DNA of 30,989 bases from a virus. The notes below the pieces were generated by a model. That model ran no database searches. It was given only the letters and a program-made list of their open reading frames with translations, and had not been told where the DNA came from. The position numbers and the translations under genes were made by a program. Where the stretch lies: positions 1 through 30,989 of the IMG/VR virus record IMGVR_UViG_3300031787_000569. One strand, written 5' to 3'. This document shows positions 11,162 through 20,067 of the stretch, piece after piece; positions within the stretch are counted from its first letter, which is position 1; each line of letters starts with the position of its first letter.

Positions 11162-13792
11162 TCAGCGTTTGATCGCAGTGATGCGCAGATATGACCGGAA
11201 CATTGCGATGGCGGGATTGCCTCCAGCACGTTCCGACACGAGCTGAAACGACAACTCCACCCCAGCCGAGGCTGCGAAGCTGTAGCTCACTGGCAGCAGT
11301 TGAGCGGCTGTCGTGGACAGCGGCGCGTTGGACAGCTCTGTGCGGCTGCCGCCCGAGGGGGTCACACCCCAGCCCAGCCGGTTGCCCGAATCGCCGATCA
11401 CATTGGTGGCGGTGAGGTGTCCGGTGACCTCAATCGTGCACGCTGCGGGCGGCGTGTAGAGAACTGTGCGTTGAGTAATCGTCCCCGTGCCGACGGTCGC
11501 GCCTGCAAAGTCGTGGTCGTCGAAGACGATCTCTGTCGCTGCGCCGGGCGCGATCCCACCGGTCCCCGGCCGGGTGTCCTGCCACACGCCACTGACCCGC
11601 AGGTATCGCCGCTCTCCATCGTCGCTGTCGATCCACTCGTCGCCGTCCAGCACATCCGCATCCGCCGGGGCGCCGGCCTGGCGGAAGGTCTTCGGCCCAC
11701 GACGCATTGCGACGACATGCAGTGCCGTCGCTGACCACCGACCGCGCACGTAAGGGCTCCCCTGTACGAAGCGCGCGCGGAACAGATAGGCGCGGCCACC
11801 TCGCAGCCCCGGGATCAGGGCGCGGCTGCTGCCGCCCTGCTCCTCCCAGATCAGCCAGTCGCCAGCCGGCAGCGCTTCGTCGAGCGGCCAGTACTGAACT
11901 TCGACGCGGCCGCTGGCGCGGATACTGGCGTCGGCGACCGCCGTCCAGGTCACCAGCACGCGCGACAGGATGCTGTTGTCCAGCAGAGTGGCGCCGCCGC
12001 TGGTGACCGCCAAGCCCGCCAGCGTCGGCACCGCCGAGGGGTCGCGGATCGCGCCATTCGGCGCCGGGTCGCGCCCGGTCAGCTCGGACAGCGGACTCCA
12101 GAGCAAGGCGCTGACCTCAGCGGTCGTCAGCTGCACGCCGCCAGAAGGGCTCCACTGCCAGGACGTCACCTCGTGCGTGACGCCCGTCATCAGGCGTGGG
12201 ATGGCGATGGCCATCACGTCCCACAGCTCGAGTCGGTACGCGTGCAGGTTGCACAGCCACTGCGCGGTGAGGCTCGCCTGGGCCTGCCGGATCTCGATGC
12301 TGGCCAGGTGCTGCGCGTGCGCGATGTGCGACACGGCCGGGTACTCGACCTGGCGCAGGTACTCGCCCTGCGCAGCAATGAGCACCGAGTCTCCAACGGC
12401 GGGGAACGGCAGCATCTGGTATCGCTGGCTGGCGTCAATGCATTTGCCCACGACGCGGTTGCACGCCACTTCAGGCGGCTGGCCGACCTCGATGCGCACC
12501 GGCGGCTCCGTGCCCGGGCGGCCGGACTCGTCCAGCGGCTGGGCGATCCAGTCTCCCGTCATCGTGGCGGCCGTGCTGGCCAGCGCGCCGGCACGCACGC
12601 GCCACACTCCGCCGGCCCACCCCTGCCGGCCGGCCATGGCCTCCATCAGGTCGTCCAGCACCATCGCAGGCTCCGCGTCGCTGCTGATGACGTGGTGGCA
12701 GCGGTACCGCGGCAGCGTCACCGTGCTGAGTCCGTCGTCGGGCATGCGCAGCGCGAAGTCCGTGCTGATGTCGCTGCTGTTGCCAGCGGCCACCCAGTCG
12801 CTCAGCCGCAGATCGGGCCCTGTCAACGCCATTCCGTTGGGCCACAGCGCATACCGCAGCGTGCACACGGCGGCGTTGTCCGTCCAAGCCCATGTCGCGG
12901 CGTTGTCGATCCGGTGCGCTCCGCTGCCGCCGGGGACGGTGCTGTCCAGCCGCGGGTCGTAGCACTTGGCGCCGCGCATCACTGCGGTGACGTTCGGGCG
13001 CCCTTGCGGGAAGACGTCCGGGTCGTAAAGCACATCGACCACAGCCAGCGCGATGCCCGCGAACCGGTCCGTGCTGGTGATCTCGCCGGGGTACTCGGCA
13101 GCCAGATCGGCGCCGACGTTCTGGGCGGCGGTGCCAAGGTAAGGCCGGATCCGGACGAGCGCTGTGCTGGTGTCCGTGTCGTAACTCACACGGTATGGCA
13201 GGTCCGGGCTGCCCCCGCTGACGCTGACGGTCAACGCGGCGACGCTTGCGGTCACCGGCACCGCCATTTCGCCATCCGTGCCCGCACCGACGATCTGCAC
13301 CGCTTTGGCCGTGCCTGCCAGGTAGTTCGAAGGCAGGGAAACGGTCGCCGTGCCAGCGCCCGACAAAGTGCCCAGCACCGTGGCGGCCTCGCTGTTGGCC
13401 TTGCGCCAGCGCGGGGTGGTGACCCAGCCGGAGCCGTCCAGCGTGACAGGCTGGTCGTCCAGGTACCAGCCCTCGATGGCGTCGATCTCGTGCCCGGCCA
13501 GGGACACGATCATCGTGAGCCGCTCGCTGTTTGTGCCGCTCACCCACCGCCGCCTGACGCCCTCGACCGCCCGGACGCGGCCCAGCACCAGAGTGCGCGG
13601 CGCATCCGGCAGCAGGTCGACCATCTCGAGCCGGTCGACCTGCGACTCGTTGAACTTCCGGATCTGTTCGCGACGCAGCCGGCGCTGTTGACGCTTCTGG
13701 TCGTTTGCGTTCAGCCCGATGCCAATGGCGATCAGGTACGGGTTGCCGAGAAACGTCCCGGCCAGTTGGAACAGCGAACCGATGAAGCTCAT
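11162..13792 (-). CDS. Central tail tip / host specificity protein (lambda J-like)
   Basis: This encodes 876 residues beginning MSFIGSLFQLAGTFLGNPYL. The N-terminal 60 residues are an amphipathic hydrophobic segment plus an Arg/Gln-rich stretch, the central part (about 300-580) resembles the phage-tail_3 hub domain, then come fibronectin-like beta repeats (about 590-690, LAGLAVTSGG to FRARFVQGSPYVRGRWS) and a beta-rich C-terminal domain (from about 735) that probably carries receptor contacts. This is the usual order for tail-tip proteins of lambda-like siphophages. It follows the putative hub gene after four bases. The last domain looks modular and may be exchangeable. Confidence 0.88.
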   Translation of the reverse strand: MSFIGSLFQLAGTFLGNPYLIAIGIGLNANDQKRQQRRLRREQIRKFNESQVDRLEMVDLLPDAPRTLVLGRVRAVEGVRRRWVSGTNSERLTMIVSLAGHEIDAIEGWYLDDQPVTLDGSGWVTTPRWRKANSEAATVLGTLSGAGTATVSLPSNYLAGTAKAVQIVGAGTDGEMAVPVTASVAALTVSVSGGSPDLPYRVSYDTDTSTALVRIRPYLGTAAQNVGADLAAEYPGEITSTDRFAGIALAVVDVLYDPDVFPQGRPNVTAVMRGAKCYDPRLDSTVPGGSGAHRIDNAATWAWTDNAAVCTLRYALWPNGMALTGPDLRLSDWVAAGNSSDISTDFALRMPDDGLSTVTLPRYRCHHVISSDAEPAMVLDDLMEAMAGRQGWAGGVWRVRAGALASTAATMTGDWIAQPLDESGRPGTEPPVRIEVGQPPEVACNRVVGKCIDASQRYQMLPFPAVGDSVLIAAQGEYLRQVEYPAVSHIAHAQHLASIEIRQAQASLTAQWLCNLHAYRLELWDVMAIAIPRLMTGVTHEVTSWQWSPSGGVQLTTAEVSALLWSPLSELTGRDPAPNGAIRDPSAVPTLAGLAVTSGGATLLDNSILSRVLVTWTAVADASIRASGRVEVQYWPLDEALPAGDWLIWEEQGGSSRALIPGLRGGRAYLFRARFVQGSPYVRGRWSATALHVVAMRRGPKTFRQAGAPADADVLDGDEWIDSDDGERRYLRVSGVWQDTRPGTGGIAPGAATEIVFDDHDFAGATVGTGTITQRTVLYTPPAACTIEVTGHLTATNVIGDSGNRLGWGVTPSGGSRTELSNAPLSTTAAQLLPVSYSFAASAGVELSFQLVSERAGGNPAIAMFRSYLRITAIKR

Positions 13793-13796
13793 GGCG

Positions 13797-14375
13797 TCAT
13801 TCCGGCTGCCTGAAGTAGGCCGCGGCCGGCCACACCAGCGGTGGCGCGTCGGTCATCGGGTCGACGTCGAGCGAGGTATCTCCCGCGTACAGCCGCTGCT
13901 GCTGCTCGTTGGTGTAGCGCGTCGGCTTTCGGCGCAGCGCGCGCACGCCGCGGTGCTCGCAGCGCAGCGTCACGGTCGCGCTGGGACCGTCGACGATCTC
14001 ACGCGTGGCGACGGTGCCGCGCCAAAGCTCCAAGGCGTCAGGCATCGCACCGGTGTCGGGGTCAACGAAGCCCTCCAGCACGCGCACGGCCGCGCCTTCG
14101 ATCGCGTCGTCCAGCCCCAGCGCGATCTGCGCCTCTGTCGCGCCCGGCAGCACGATCTCAAGGCTCGGCAGCCCTGTGCCGTCGTGCGCGATCGCTGATG
14201 CGCCCACGATGTCCGGCTGCCACGTGTACCCGCCGAAGACGATGGGCACGCCCGCAGCCGTGAGCCGCTGCGGCGCCGGGGTGTAGAGGATCTCGACCAG
14301 CTGCGCCATGGGGATCTGCTCACCGGCAAGCGCTCGGTCGAGCAGCGCCTGGCCGCCTGCGTTCAGCGTGCGCAC
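13797..14375 (-). CDS. Tail tip / hub-associated minor tail protein
   Basis: This encodes 192 residues from a GTG, beginning MRTLNAGGQALLDRALAGEQ. The pattern LVEILYTPAPQRLT, FGGYTWQPDIVG, LWRGTVATREIVDG, VTLRCEHRGVRAL and RKPTRYTNEQQQRLY suits tail-tip proteins encoded just before J in siphophages (the role of lambda M/L or gene-transfer-agent hub proteins). The family name is uncertain; DUF2163-like is a guess. The gene begins one base after the stop of the upstream tail gene. Confidence 0.68.
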   Translation of the reverse strand: MRTLNAGGQALLDRALAGEQIPMAQLVEILYTPAPQRLTAAGVPIVFGGYTWQPDIVGASAIAHDGTGLPSLEIVLPGATEAQIALGLDDAIEGAAVRVLEGFVDPDTGAMPDALELWRGTVATREIVDGPSATVTLRCEHRGVRALRRKPTRYTNEQQQRLYAGDTSLDVDPMTDAPPLVWPAAAYFRQPE

Positions 14376-14376
14376 G

Positions 14377-15510
14377 TCAGAAAGCCTCGACCAAGGTCAG
14401 CTCGAGCGGCTGCTGCACCAGGCCGGGCGTGTACGCCGCCGCAAGCTCTGCAGCCGCAAGCTCGAAGGTTGACGTCGGCGAGTTCCAGGACAGGGCCGTG
14501 CCGGAGGTCACCGAGCGCCGCAGCGGCAGCACCAGCGGCACCGTGGCAGCGCCGGCGTCCGTGAACGCCACGGCCGACCCAGCTTGCAGCAACTGGCCGC
14601 CCACCACGCCCAGAAAGTCACCCGCAGCCAGCGACGCTGAGCCCGCGAACGCGCTCGCCGCCGCGCTTTGCTCAAACTGCCAGTCGTCGAGGTTGATCTG
14701 GGCGATGCCAGTCGCCGGGTTGGCCTGGGCCCAGACATAGGCGCGCACGCTGGCAGCGTTGCTGGGCGCCGTTGCGGTGTGCGTCAGCCGCGCCGCGCTG
14801 AGCGGGGCGGTGACCGTTGTCTGGGCATTGCTGAGCACTGTGGTGCCATCGGCAGCCATCCAGTCCCAGTACAGGCGAAGGCCGCACGCCGTGGCCGACA
14901 AAACCGACACGGCCATGCTGTAAGGCCGCCCAGGGATGATGCCGGCCGCGTCCTGCCGGACTCCAATGGCGTCGCCGGATGAGGTGCCCAGAGCGGCGGC
15001 CGTGATGCGCTGCGACCGCAGTCCGGTCGCGCCTGGCAGAGGCGGACCGGCCTCGAACGTGACCGCGCCGGTCGACCCAGTGATGTACGAATGCATGTGG
15101 TCTGAGCGACCGTTGGCATCGGTGTCGACCTCGAAGCTGCCGCCCAGCAGCATGTTCGGCGCGGGCGCCGCACCGATGACAGACACCGAGGACGCGCCGG
15201 CCGCGGCGCTGGCGCCGAGGGTCATGCTGCCGCGGGCGTTGCCCAGGGGCACGCTGCGGTGCCAGGGTCGCAGGCGGACAAGGTCGCCACTGGCCACCAG
15301 CGACTGCAACCAGGCCTCCCGCGCGGCAGCCTGGGCGGCGTCGCGCCAAGCCGGCAGGGTCACGGTCACGACCTGGCGGTGGCCAAGGTGCGCCACGCGC
15401 TGGCGCTGGCCGCCGTAGAAGCCCGCCCAGCCGCTGGTGGGCACGCGCGCCCCCCAGGTCAATGTCTGAGGCTCCCACTGCGGGCCGGCAGGCCAGTCTC
15501 GTGTCGCCAT
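14377..15510 (-). CDS. Minor tail protein with carbohydrate-binding-like domain
   Basis: This encodes 377 residues beginning MATRDWPAGPQWEPQTLTWG. Residues 1-95 form a tail-type domain (GWAGFYGGQRQRVAHLGHRQ, then a TLPAWRD segment). Residues about 115-280 look like a CBM4/9-type jelly roll: NMLLGGSFEVDTDANGRSDH is the characteristic opening and DDWQFEQS a closing strand. The C-terminal part returns to tail-like beta sequence. The start follows the tape measure stop by two bases; the open frame extends further upstream but would overlap the tape measure gene in another frame. Position fits a distal tail protein. Confidence 0.75.
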   Translation of the reverse strand: MATRDWPAGPQWEPQTLTWGARVPTSGWAGFYGGQRQRVAHLGHRQVVTVTLPAWRDAAQAAAREAWLQSLVASGDLVRLRPWHRSVPLGNARGSMTLGASAAAGASSVSVIGAAPAPNMLLGGSFEVDTDANGRSDHMHSYITGSTGAVTFEAGPPLPGATGLRSQRITAAALGTSSGDAIGVRQDAAGIIPGRPYSMAVSVLSATACGLRLYWDWMAADGTTVLSNAQTTVTAPLSAARLTHTATAPSNAASVRAYVWAQANPATGIAQINLDDWQFEQSAAASAFAGSASLAAGDFLGVVGGQLLQAGSAVAFTDAGAATVPLVLPLRRSVTSGTALSWNSPTSTFELAAAELAAAYTPGLVQQPLELTLVEAF

Positions 15511-15512
15511 GG

Positions 15513-17510
15513 TCAGCCTCCCAGGCCCAGTGCCAGGTTGCGCTGGCGCCCGCGCTCGAACTCGCGCAGCGCCCGCTCGACGTCGCCGTCTGCGCCGCGG
15601 CCGACATTGCCATTGAAGTTGAGGATGTACGTGGCGCCGCCACCCGCGCCGGATCCGGCGTTCTGCACCGGCTCGACGCGGCCGCTCTGGCGGCTGAGCA
15701 AGTAGTCCTTGCCGCCAGATCGGAACATCTCGCCGGGGCCGCCGTACTCGTTGACGCTGTAGACGCGCCCCGGCGCGGTGCCGCCACCGGTGGCGCGCGC
15801 GCCGCCAAACAGACCGGCCAGGAAACCCGTCAAGGCGCCAGCGTTGTTGCTCTTGCCGCCACCGAAGAGGTACTCGTTCAGCTGGGCGGCAGCGGCCTGC
15901 GCAATCATGCGCTGCAGGGTCTGGCGCCAGAGCTCGCCGATGCTCGCGAAGTTGCCCGCCAACAGGCGCTCCAGCGTGCTGCCCAGAGAGTCCTGGATGC
16001 TGGCCTGCGCCTGCTTGGCGAACTCGCTGAGTTGCTGGATCGGCTCGACGGCGTCCTCGCCCAGCCGCTTGACGACCACGCGCACACCTTCGGCCCACTG
16101 CTCGGCGCCGATACGGCCATCGCTGAAGGCCCGGTTCAGCAGCTCGACCTCCGCGGTGACCTCCTGCAGCTGCCCGGTCGGCGTCTGCGCCAGGATGGCG
16201 TCCAGCCGGGCCTTGTCGGCAGAGGCCTGCTTGGCGGCGGGAGAGAGCGCCTGCAGCGCCTCTTCGATGTCGAGGATTGCTTCGTCGATCGATCCGCCGC
16301 CGCCCGCCTGCCGAAGCTCGATCAGCGCCTGCAGCTCGAGCCGCAGCTCGGCGATCTTCTGGGCGTCGGTCTCTGTCAGCCGCTTGAGCGCCTTCTCGGT
16401 GACGTCGTCGATCTTGGCAAACGCGGGCTGCTGGGGCTTGTCGAGCGCTGGCCTGGACGCCTTGTCCTTGCCCTGCGGATCGAGCTCAATGCCAGGACCT
16501 TTGACCGAGGGCCTGCCCGTGCGCGGTTGGAAGGCTGGATCCAGTGCCGCAACAGGTTCGGCGAGCTGCTGAGACACGTCCTTGTAGAAGTCCAGCAAAC
16601 GGGTGAGGCGCTCGCGCTGCTTGGCGAACACCTCGTCCTGCGCCGATCCGAACAGGCCCCGTGAATTCTTCTGCTGCGCTTCCAGTTTGGACAGTTCCTG
16701 GGTGTAGAAGCGCACACCGTCTGCGGCGTCGAAGAAGCCCTTGCCGGTGATGAAGTCGCCGAAGTTCAGGCCGCGGGCGGCCTTGATGCGCACCGCCACC
16801 TCATTGAGCGCCGGCAGCAGAGCGCTGACGAAGCTGCGCCCCACGTCGGTGGCGTTCTTGCTCAGCGCGGCCAGCTCCTTGTTGAACTTCTCGGCCTCGG
16901 CCGCCTGCGCGGCAGTGACAGTGGCCACGCCGGCGCCGTTTTCTGCCAGGTCCTTCAGCAGCGGCGCGACCTCTCGCACGCTCTTGCCGAAGAGTTCCTG
17001 CACGAGCCGGGCCTTGTTGGCGTCGTCGGCGTACCCGCTCAGCGCCTTGGCCACCGACTGCAGGGCCTGCGTCGGGTCTTCCCGGCGCAGTTCAGCGGCA
17101 GACAGGCCGATGCCCTTCAGCGACTGCTCCAGCGGCGAGCCGGGCTGCGCCTCCTGAAGCACCTTGTTCAGCTTCAGCAGCGCCGCGCCCGCCACGTCGA
17201 TGGTGGTGCCCGTGCGGGCCGCAACGTCCTCCAGCGCCGACAAGCTCTCGACGGTTGCGCCCGTGGCATCTGCCAGATCGTTCAGCGAATCCAACCCGTC
17301 GACCGTCGCCCTGAAGAAGGTCGAAAGCCCCGCCACCGACAGTGCGCCGGCCAGCGCAGACCCGACGCTGGTCGCCAGGCCAGACAGCCGCTGGTACCGC
17401 GACTCGATGTCGGCGGCCGTCTTCTGGGCGATTCGGCCCGCGCGATCCATGCCCTGCTGCAGCTGCGCCAGCTGGGCGACCAGATCAATAGACAGGGTTG
17501 CGAGTGCCAC
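15513..17510 (-). CDS. Tail tape measure protein
   Basis: This encodes 665 residues from a GTG with AAGGA upstream. The N-terminus (LSIDLVAQLAQLQQGMDRAG) and long alternating coiled segments at about 20-45, 240-300 and 370-470 are typical, with a hydrophobic patch at 45-66 and a Gly-rich C-terminus (YSVNEYGGPGEMF, YLLSRQSGRVEPV) common to tape measure proteins. It sets tail length; at about 0.15 nm per residue, 665 residues predict a tail near 100 nm (general rule). It lies after the tail chaperone genes and before the tail tip genes, as expected. Confidence 0.93.
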   Translation of the reverse strand: MALATLSIDLVAQLAQLQQGMDRAGRIAQKTAADIESRYQRLSGLATSVGSALAGALSVAGLSTFFRATVDGLDSLNDLADATGATVESLSALEDVAARTGTTIDVAGAALLKLNKVLQEAQPGSPLEQSLKGIGLSAAELRREDPTQALQSVAKALSGYADDANKARLVQELFGKSVREVAPLLKDLAENGAGVATVTAAQAAEAEKFNKELAALSKNATDVGRSFVSALLPALNEVAVRIKAARGLNFGDFITGKGFFDAADGVRFYTQELSKLEAQQKNSRGLFGSAQDEVFAKQRERLTRLLDFYKDVSQQLAEPVAALDPAFQPRTGRPSVKGPGIELDPQGKDKASRPALDKPQQPAFAKIDDVTEKALKRLTETDAQKIAELRLELQALIELRQAGGGGSIDEAILDIEEALQALSPAAKQASADKARLDAILAQTPTGQLQEVTAEVELLNRAFSDGRIGAEQWAEGVRVVVKRLGEDAVEPIQQLSEFAKQAQASIQDSLGSTLERLLAGNFASIGELWRQTLQRMIAQAAAAQLNEYLFGGGKSNNAGALTGFLAGLFGGARATGGGTAPGRVYSVNEYGGPGEMFRSGGKDYLLSRQSGRVEPVQNAGSGAGGGATYILNFNGNVGRGADGDVERALREFERGRQRNLALGLGG

Positions 17511-17528
17511 GGGTTGAAGTCCTTGGTG

Positions 17529-18136
17529 TCAGGCCATGCCGTTGTGCTGCGGTGGGCGGTGGTTTCGGATCACGCCGAGGCGGCGCACCAGCCCATCGAC
17601 ATCGCACACGCCGAGCAGCGCCACGACGACATCGAGCCCGGCCCACTCGATGCCGCCCTGGCCGTTGGCCAGCAGCCTCCAGGCCGCGAATGCAATGAAC
17701 TCATCTTGGTTGGCTTGCGCGGTTTCGCCCCTGATCTGGACACCGGGCGCGGCGGCATCCAGCAGGGCCGTCAGTTTTTTGCGGCTTCCTCGGTGCGCTT
17801 GAGGTGCGCTGAGATTTGCTCGGCGATGGCTTCTGCGATCTTGCGGACCATCGCCACGTGATCGCGCACCCACGCGGCCCAGAGTTCGGGGTCGAACGGC
17901 ACCGAGTCACTCGCGCCAATGGCCGGGCCGAGAAGATCGGCCTCGGTGAAGCCGCGCCAGTCCTCCACGTACTCGCACACGTGGTCGACCGTGACGCCGG
18001 CCGTGAAGCGGTGCAGCTCCGCCTCCAGCGGGCGCCGAAAGCACACCTCTTGCGCCGGGTTCTCGCCGACAGCCGGCCGCAGCTCCACCCAGTGGCGGCG
18101 CTGCTCGCGGAGCTGCTTGAGCACCAGACTGGTCAC
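17529..18136 (-). CDS. Tail assembly chaperone GT-like -1 frameshift product
   Basis: Frame 0 from GTG 18136 reaches GCA AAA AAC TGA; slipping back one base on A AAA AAC continues into an open frame from 17774 to the stop at 17529, adding 81 residues (LTALLDAAAPGVQIRGETAQ onward) for a total near 202. This is the classical gpG/gpGT design, in which a minor frameshift product helps load the tail tube protein onto the tape measure. The extension ends 19 bases before the tape measure start. No initiation signal exists for the extension frame on its own. Slippage is inferred from sequence only. Confidence 0.8.
17771..18136 (-). CDS. Tail assembly chaperone G-like protein
   Basis: This encodes 121 residues from GTG 18136, which overlaps the tail tube stop as GTGA. 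It begins MTSLVLKQLREQRRHWVELR and contains a mixed alpha/beta stretch (VCFRRPLEAELHRF, ITVDH-like TVDHVCEYVEDW) and a C-terminal amphipathic helix region (WAAWVRDHVAMVRKIAEAIA) ending RTEEAAKN. Size and position between tail tube and tape measure match the G chaperones of siphophages. The last sense codons form the slippery site. The longer open frame upstream (from 19081) lies antisense to nothing conserved and overlaps the tail tube gene, so it is rejected. Confidence 0.82.
   Translation of the reverse strand: MTSLVLKQLREQRRHWVELRPAVGENPAQEVCFRRPLEAELHRFTAGVTVDHVCEYVEDWRGFTEADLLGPAIGASDSVPFDPELWAAWVRDHVAMVRKIAEAIAEQISAHLKRTEEAAKN
17774..17780 (-). promoter_or_regulatory. Programmed -1 frameshift slippery site A AAA AAC
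   Basis: The heptamer A AAA AAC (17780 to 17774 on the - strand) lies in frame 0 as GCA AAA AAC and is followed at once by TGA. It is one of the most efficient X XXY YYZ slippery sites. The -1 frame is open for 81 codons beyond it. I did not identify a clear downstream pseudoknot. Confidence 0.85.
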
Positions 18137-18783
18137 GCGGCACCTTCGATGATGAAGCCCTTGACCGTGACGCTGATGCTGCCGGTTCCGGCCTGGCCCT
18201 GCTGCACGTCGCGGCCGGGCTTGCTGGGCTCGCCGCGGAAGATGGCCACGTCGCCGTTGGACCAGGTGACGCGGAACACCAGCAGCGTGCTGTTTCGCGC
18301 GGCGCGCCGCACGAGCTGCAGCGCCTGGCTGGCCAGACTCTCGGCCAGCAGGTTGATCGTCACCGTCTCGGCTGCCAGCAGGCCATTGCGCTCCTGCCGG
18401 ATGTTGTCGATCAGCCGCGTGACGTTGAGCTTTTCGCCCTCGCCGCCGCCCTCGGCGATGCTGGTGGCCGATGCCAGGGTGGCCCAGGCGGTGATGGGGA
18501 TGTAGTTGCCGCCGGTGTAGGCCGGGAACAGCGTGGTGTCGATGTCCTCGAGCGAGAAGGTGTTGGTCGCGGGCGAGAGCACGCGCACGGCTTGGCCGTC
18601 CAGGTTGACCATGCCGGTCACCTGGGTCATGTAGCCCACCGACTTGGCCGTCAGGCCGTGCGCGGTGGCCGTGGCAACGCCAGGATTGGCCTGGGTGACG
18701 CCCGAAACCGTGATGGCCGAGCCTTCCGTGAGACCGACCTCGACGCGAACGCCGCGGCCAATGATGAGATCGCCTGCTGCCAT
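18133..18783 (-). CDS. Major tail tube protein
   Basis: This encodes 216 residues beginning MAAGDLIIGRGVRVEVGLTE. It is dominated by beta-strands with Thr/Val/Gly alternation, a loop rich in Gly-Glu (AEGGGEGEKLNVTR), and a C-terminal segment (SISVTVKGFIIEG), which fit siphophage tail tube proteins. Strong SD AAAGGAG. A hairpin terminator lies between it and the upstream gene, consistent with separate control of a highly expressed virion protein. Its stop overlaps the chaperone start (GTGA). Confidence 0.85.
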   Translation of the reverse strand: MAAGDLIIGRGVRVEVGLTEGSAITVSGVTQANPGVATATAHGLTAKSVGYMTQVTGMVNLDGQAVRVLSPATNTFSLEDIDTTLFPAYTGGNYIPITAWATLASATSIAEGGGEGEKLNVTRLIDNIRQERNGLLAAETVTINLLAESLASQALQLVRRAARNSTLLVFRVTWSNGDVAIFRGEPSKPGRDVQQGQAGTGSISVTVKGFIIEGAA

Positions 18784-18843
18784 TTCTGGCTCCTTTCAGT
18801 GCTGAGATGACCGGCCGCGGGGCCGGCAGTTGCCGGAAACAAC

Positions 18844-18866
18844 AAGGCCCGCACGCGGCGGGCCTT
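18844..18866 (-). terminator. Hairpin terminator upstream of the tail tube gene
   Basis: A nine-base-pair stem AAGGCCCGC / GCGGGCCTT with a five-base loop is followed on the - strand by GTTGTTT, a moderately T-rich tail. It lies 25 bases after the stop of the tail terminator gene (18891) and 60 bases before the tail tube start. It may act as a partial Rho-independent terminator or as a 3' stabilising hairpin. Confidence 0.7.
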
Positions 18867-18890
18867 GGACGTGACGGGTGGCGTGTGGAC

Positions 18891-19253
18891 TCAGGCCCAC
18901 CACTCCACCGTGAGCTGCTCGCCGTCGAGACCAGCCTCGGAATCGAACGCAGTGGTGCGGTCGGTGACCGCCACCCCACGAGCGACAGGCGCCGTCGCCA
19001 GCGCCGCGGCGACCTGATCCGCCACCTGCGTGGCTTGCGTTGCGGTGCGCGCCCAGCACTGGATCGAAAGCGTCGCCGCATCGGCGATCACCTGGCCCAG
19101 CAGGTTGAGCGTGTAGTCGTGCCGCGCCGACAAGACGACGAACGGCGGCTCGTCGTCGGCCAGCGTTGCGTTCTGCGCGATGCGGTCGGCCACCAAAGCG
19201 GCCAGGCCAGCGTGCGCCCGCAGCAGGGCGATGCAGTCCGACTCGGCGCTCAT
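18891..19253 (-). CDS. Tail terminator / completion protein (DUF3168-like)
   Basis: This encodes 120 residues beginning MSAESDCIALLRAHAGLAAL. Features of DUF3168 are the N-terminal helix, FVVLSARHDYTLNLLG, a strand giving TLSIQCWARTATQATQVADQVAAAL, and a C-terminal strand ending LTVEWWA. The family caps the tail tube at the head-proximal end. The ATG overlaps the stop of the gp10-like gene (ATGA). Order and length agree with HK97-type phages. Confidence 0.85.
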   Translation of the reverse strand: MSAESDCIALLRAHAGLAALVADRIAQNATLADDEPPFVVLSARHDYTLNLLGQVIADAATLSIQCWARTATQATQVADQVAAALATAPVARGVAVTDRTTAFDSEAGLDGEQLTVEWWA

Positions 19254-19741
19254 GGCGTGATGTCCGGCGCCGGAGCGCGCGGCCGGTTCAGCTTGGCGAT
19301 CGCCGGGCCGATCTTGGCCTTGAAGATCTCCAGCGCTTGAGCCAGGCGCTGTGCGGCGGGCTGCAGGAACGGGCGCGGAGCGGCGCTGGACGTGCCGAAC
19401 TCGACGAAGCGCCAGTAGAAGGGATCTCTCGGCGACCTAGCACCGCGCGCGGCCTTTGGGGCCGGGCGGACGTTCACGAACACGCCCACGTCGCCCTTGC
19501 GCCGCGCGATCTTGCTGGTGCGCACGGAGATTGCGCTGCGCAGAGTACCCGGCGCACGCACGCCGCGCCGCACGGCGGAGTCGGTGGCAGAAATCACTGG
19601 CGCGAGCCGACGTGCGTCGTTGCGCACCACGCGAGCGCCGGCGGCCAGCGCGTTGCGCAGGGCCTTCTTGCGCAACTTGGCCGGGATCTCCGACAGCGCC
19701 TGCTTCAGGTCGGGCAGGCCGCGAATGGTCGCGCTGATCAT
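19250..19741 (-). CDS. HK97 gp10-like head-tail joining protein
   Basis: This encodes 163 residues beginning MISATIRGLPDLKQALSEIP. It opens with a helical segment (KLRKKALRNALAAGARVVRNDARRLAP) and continues with basic beta-rich sequence, then FYWRFVEFGTSSAAPRPFLQPAA, the hallmark of the gp10 (minor tail / neck) family. The ATG overlaps the stop of the head closure gene (ATGA), which rejects the longer frame from 19855. It probably acts at the neck during head-tail joining. Confidence 0.88.
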   Translation of the reverse strand: MISATIRGLPDLKQALSEIPAKLRKKALRNALAAGARVVRNDARRLAPVISATDSAVRRGVRAPGTLRSAISVRTSKIARRKGDVGVFVNVRPAPKAARGARSPRDPFYWRFVEFGTSSAAPRPFLQPAAQRLAQALEIFKAKIGPAIAKLNRPRAPAPDITP

Positions 19742-20067
19742 CGTGCGTCTCCGGTGCCGCTGGAGCACATCAGCTCGAGTACCTCTCGCTGGCCGCGGAC
19801 GTCGATCGGAGGGCCCTGCACCTCGTAGGCCTCGCCGCGCCACAGCACTCGCCACGAAGCCTGCACGTCGGTGCGGAAGCGGATGGTGAACTTGGCCACC
19901 AGCGATGCCTGCATCTGACCGGCCGCGAAGTAGTCACGACCGCGCAGAGGCTCTGCTGCGGCAAAGACCGTTTCGACATCCAGCCAGGTCTCCAGCGCCT
20001 GGCCGCGGTCGTCGCGGCCGACGGTTCGACGCTGCAGGGTGATCTGCTCGCGAAGGCGTGACGTCAT
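19738..20067 (-). CDS. Head-tail adaptor / head closure protein
   Basis: This encodes 109 residues beginning MTSRLREQITLQRRTVGRDD. The pattern LREQITLQRR at the N-terminus, TWLDVETVFAAAEPLRGRDYFAA, TIRFRTDVQASWRVLWRGEAYEV and the closing VRGQREVLELMC is typical of the SPP1 gp16/HK97 gp7-type head closure family. The start overlaps the upstream stop as TGATG; GTG 20073 is two codons upstream in the same frame. It seals the connector after packaging and receives the tail. Confidence 0.88.
   Translation of the reverse strand: MTSRLREQITLQRRTVGRDDRGQALETWLDVETVFAAAEPLRGRDYFAAGQMQASLVAKFTIRFRTDVQASWRVLWRGEAYEVQGPPIDVRGQREVLELMCSSGTGDAR

Noticed and set aside
12173-13813. A 546-codon + strand open frame opposite the J gene
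   Set aside because: Antisense shadow with no domain pattern; the J-like gene explains the region.
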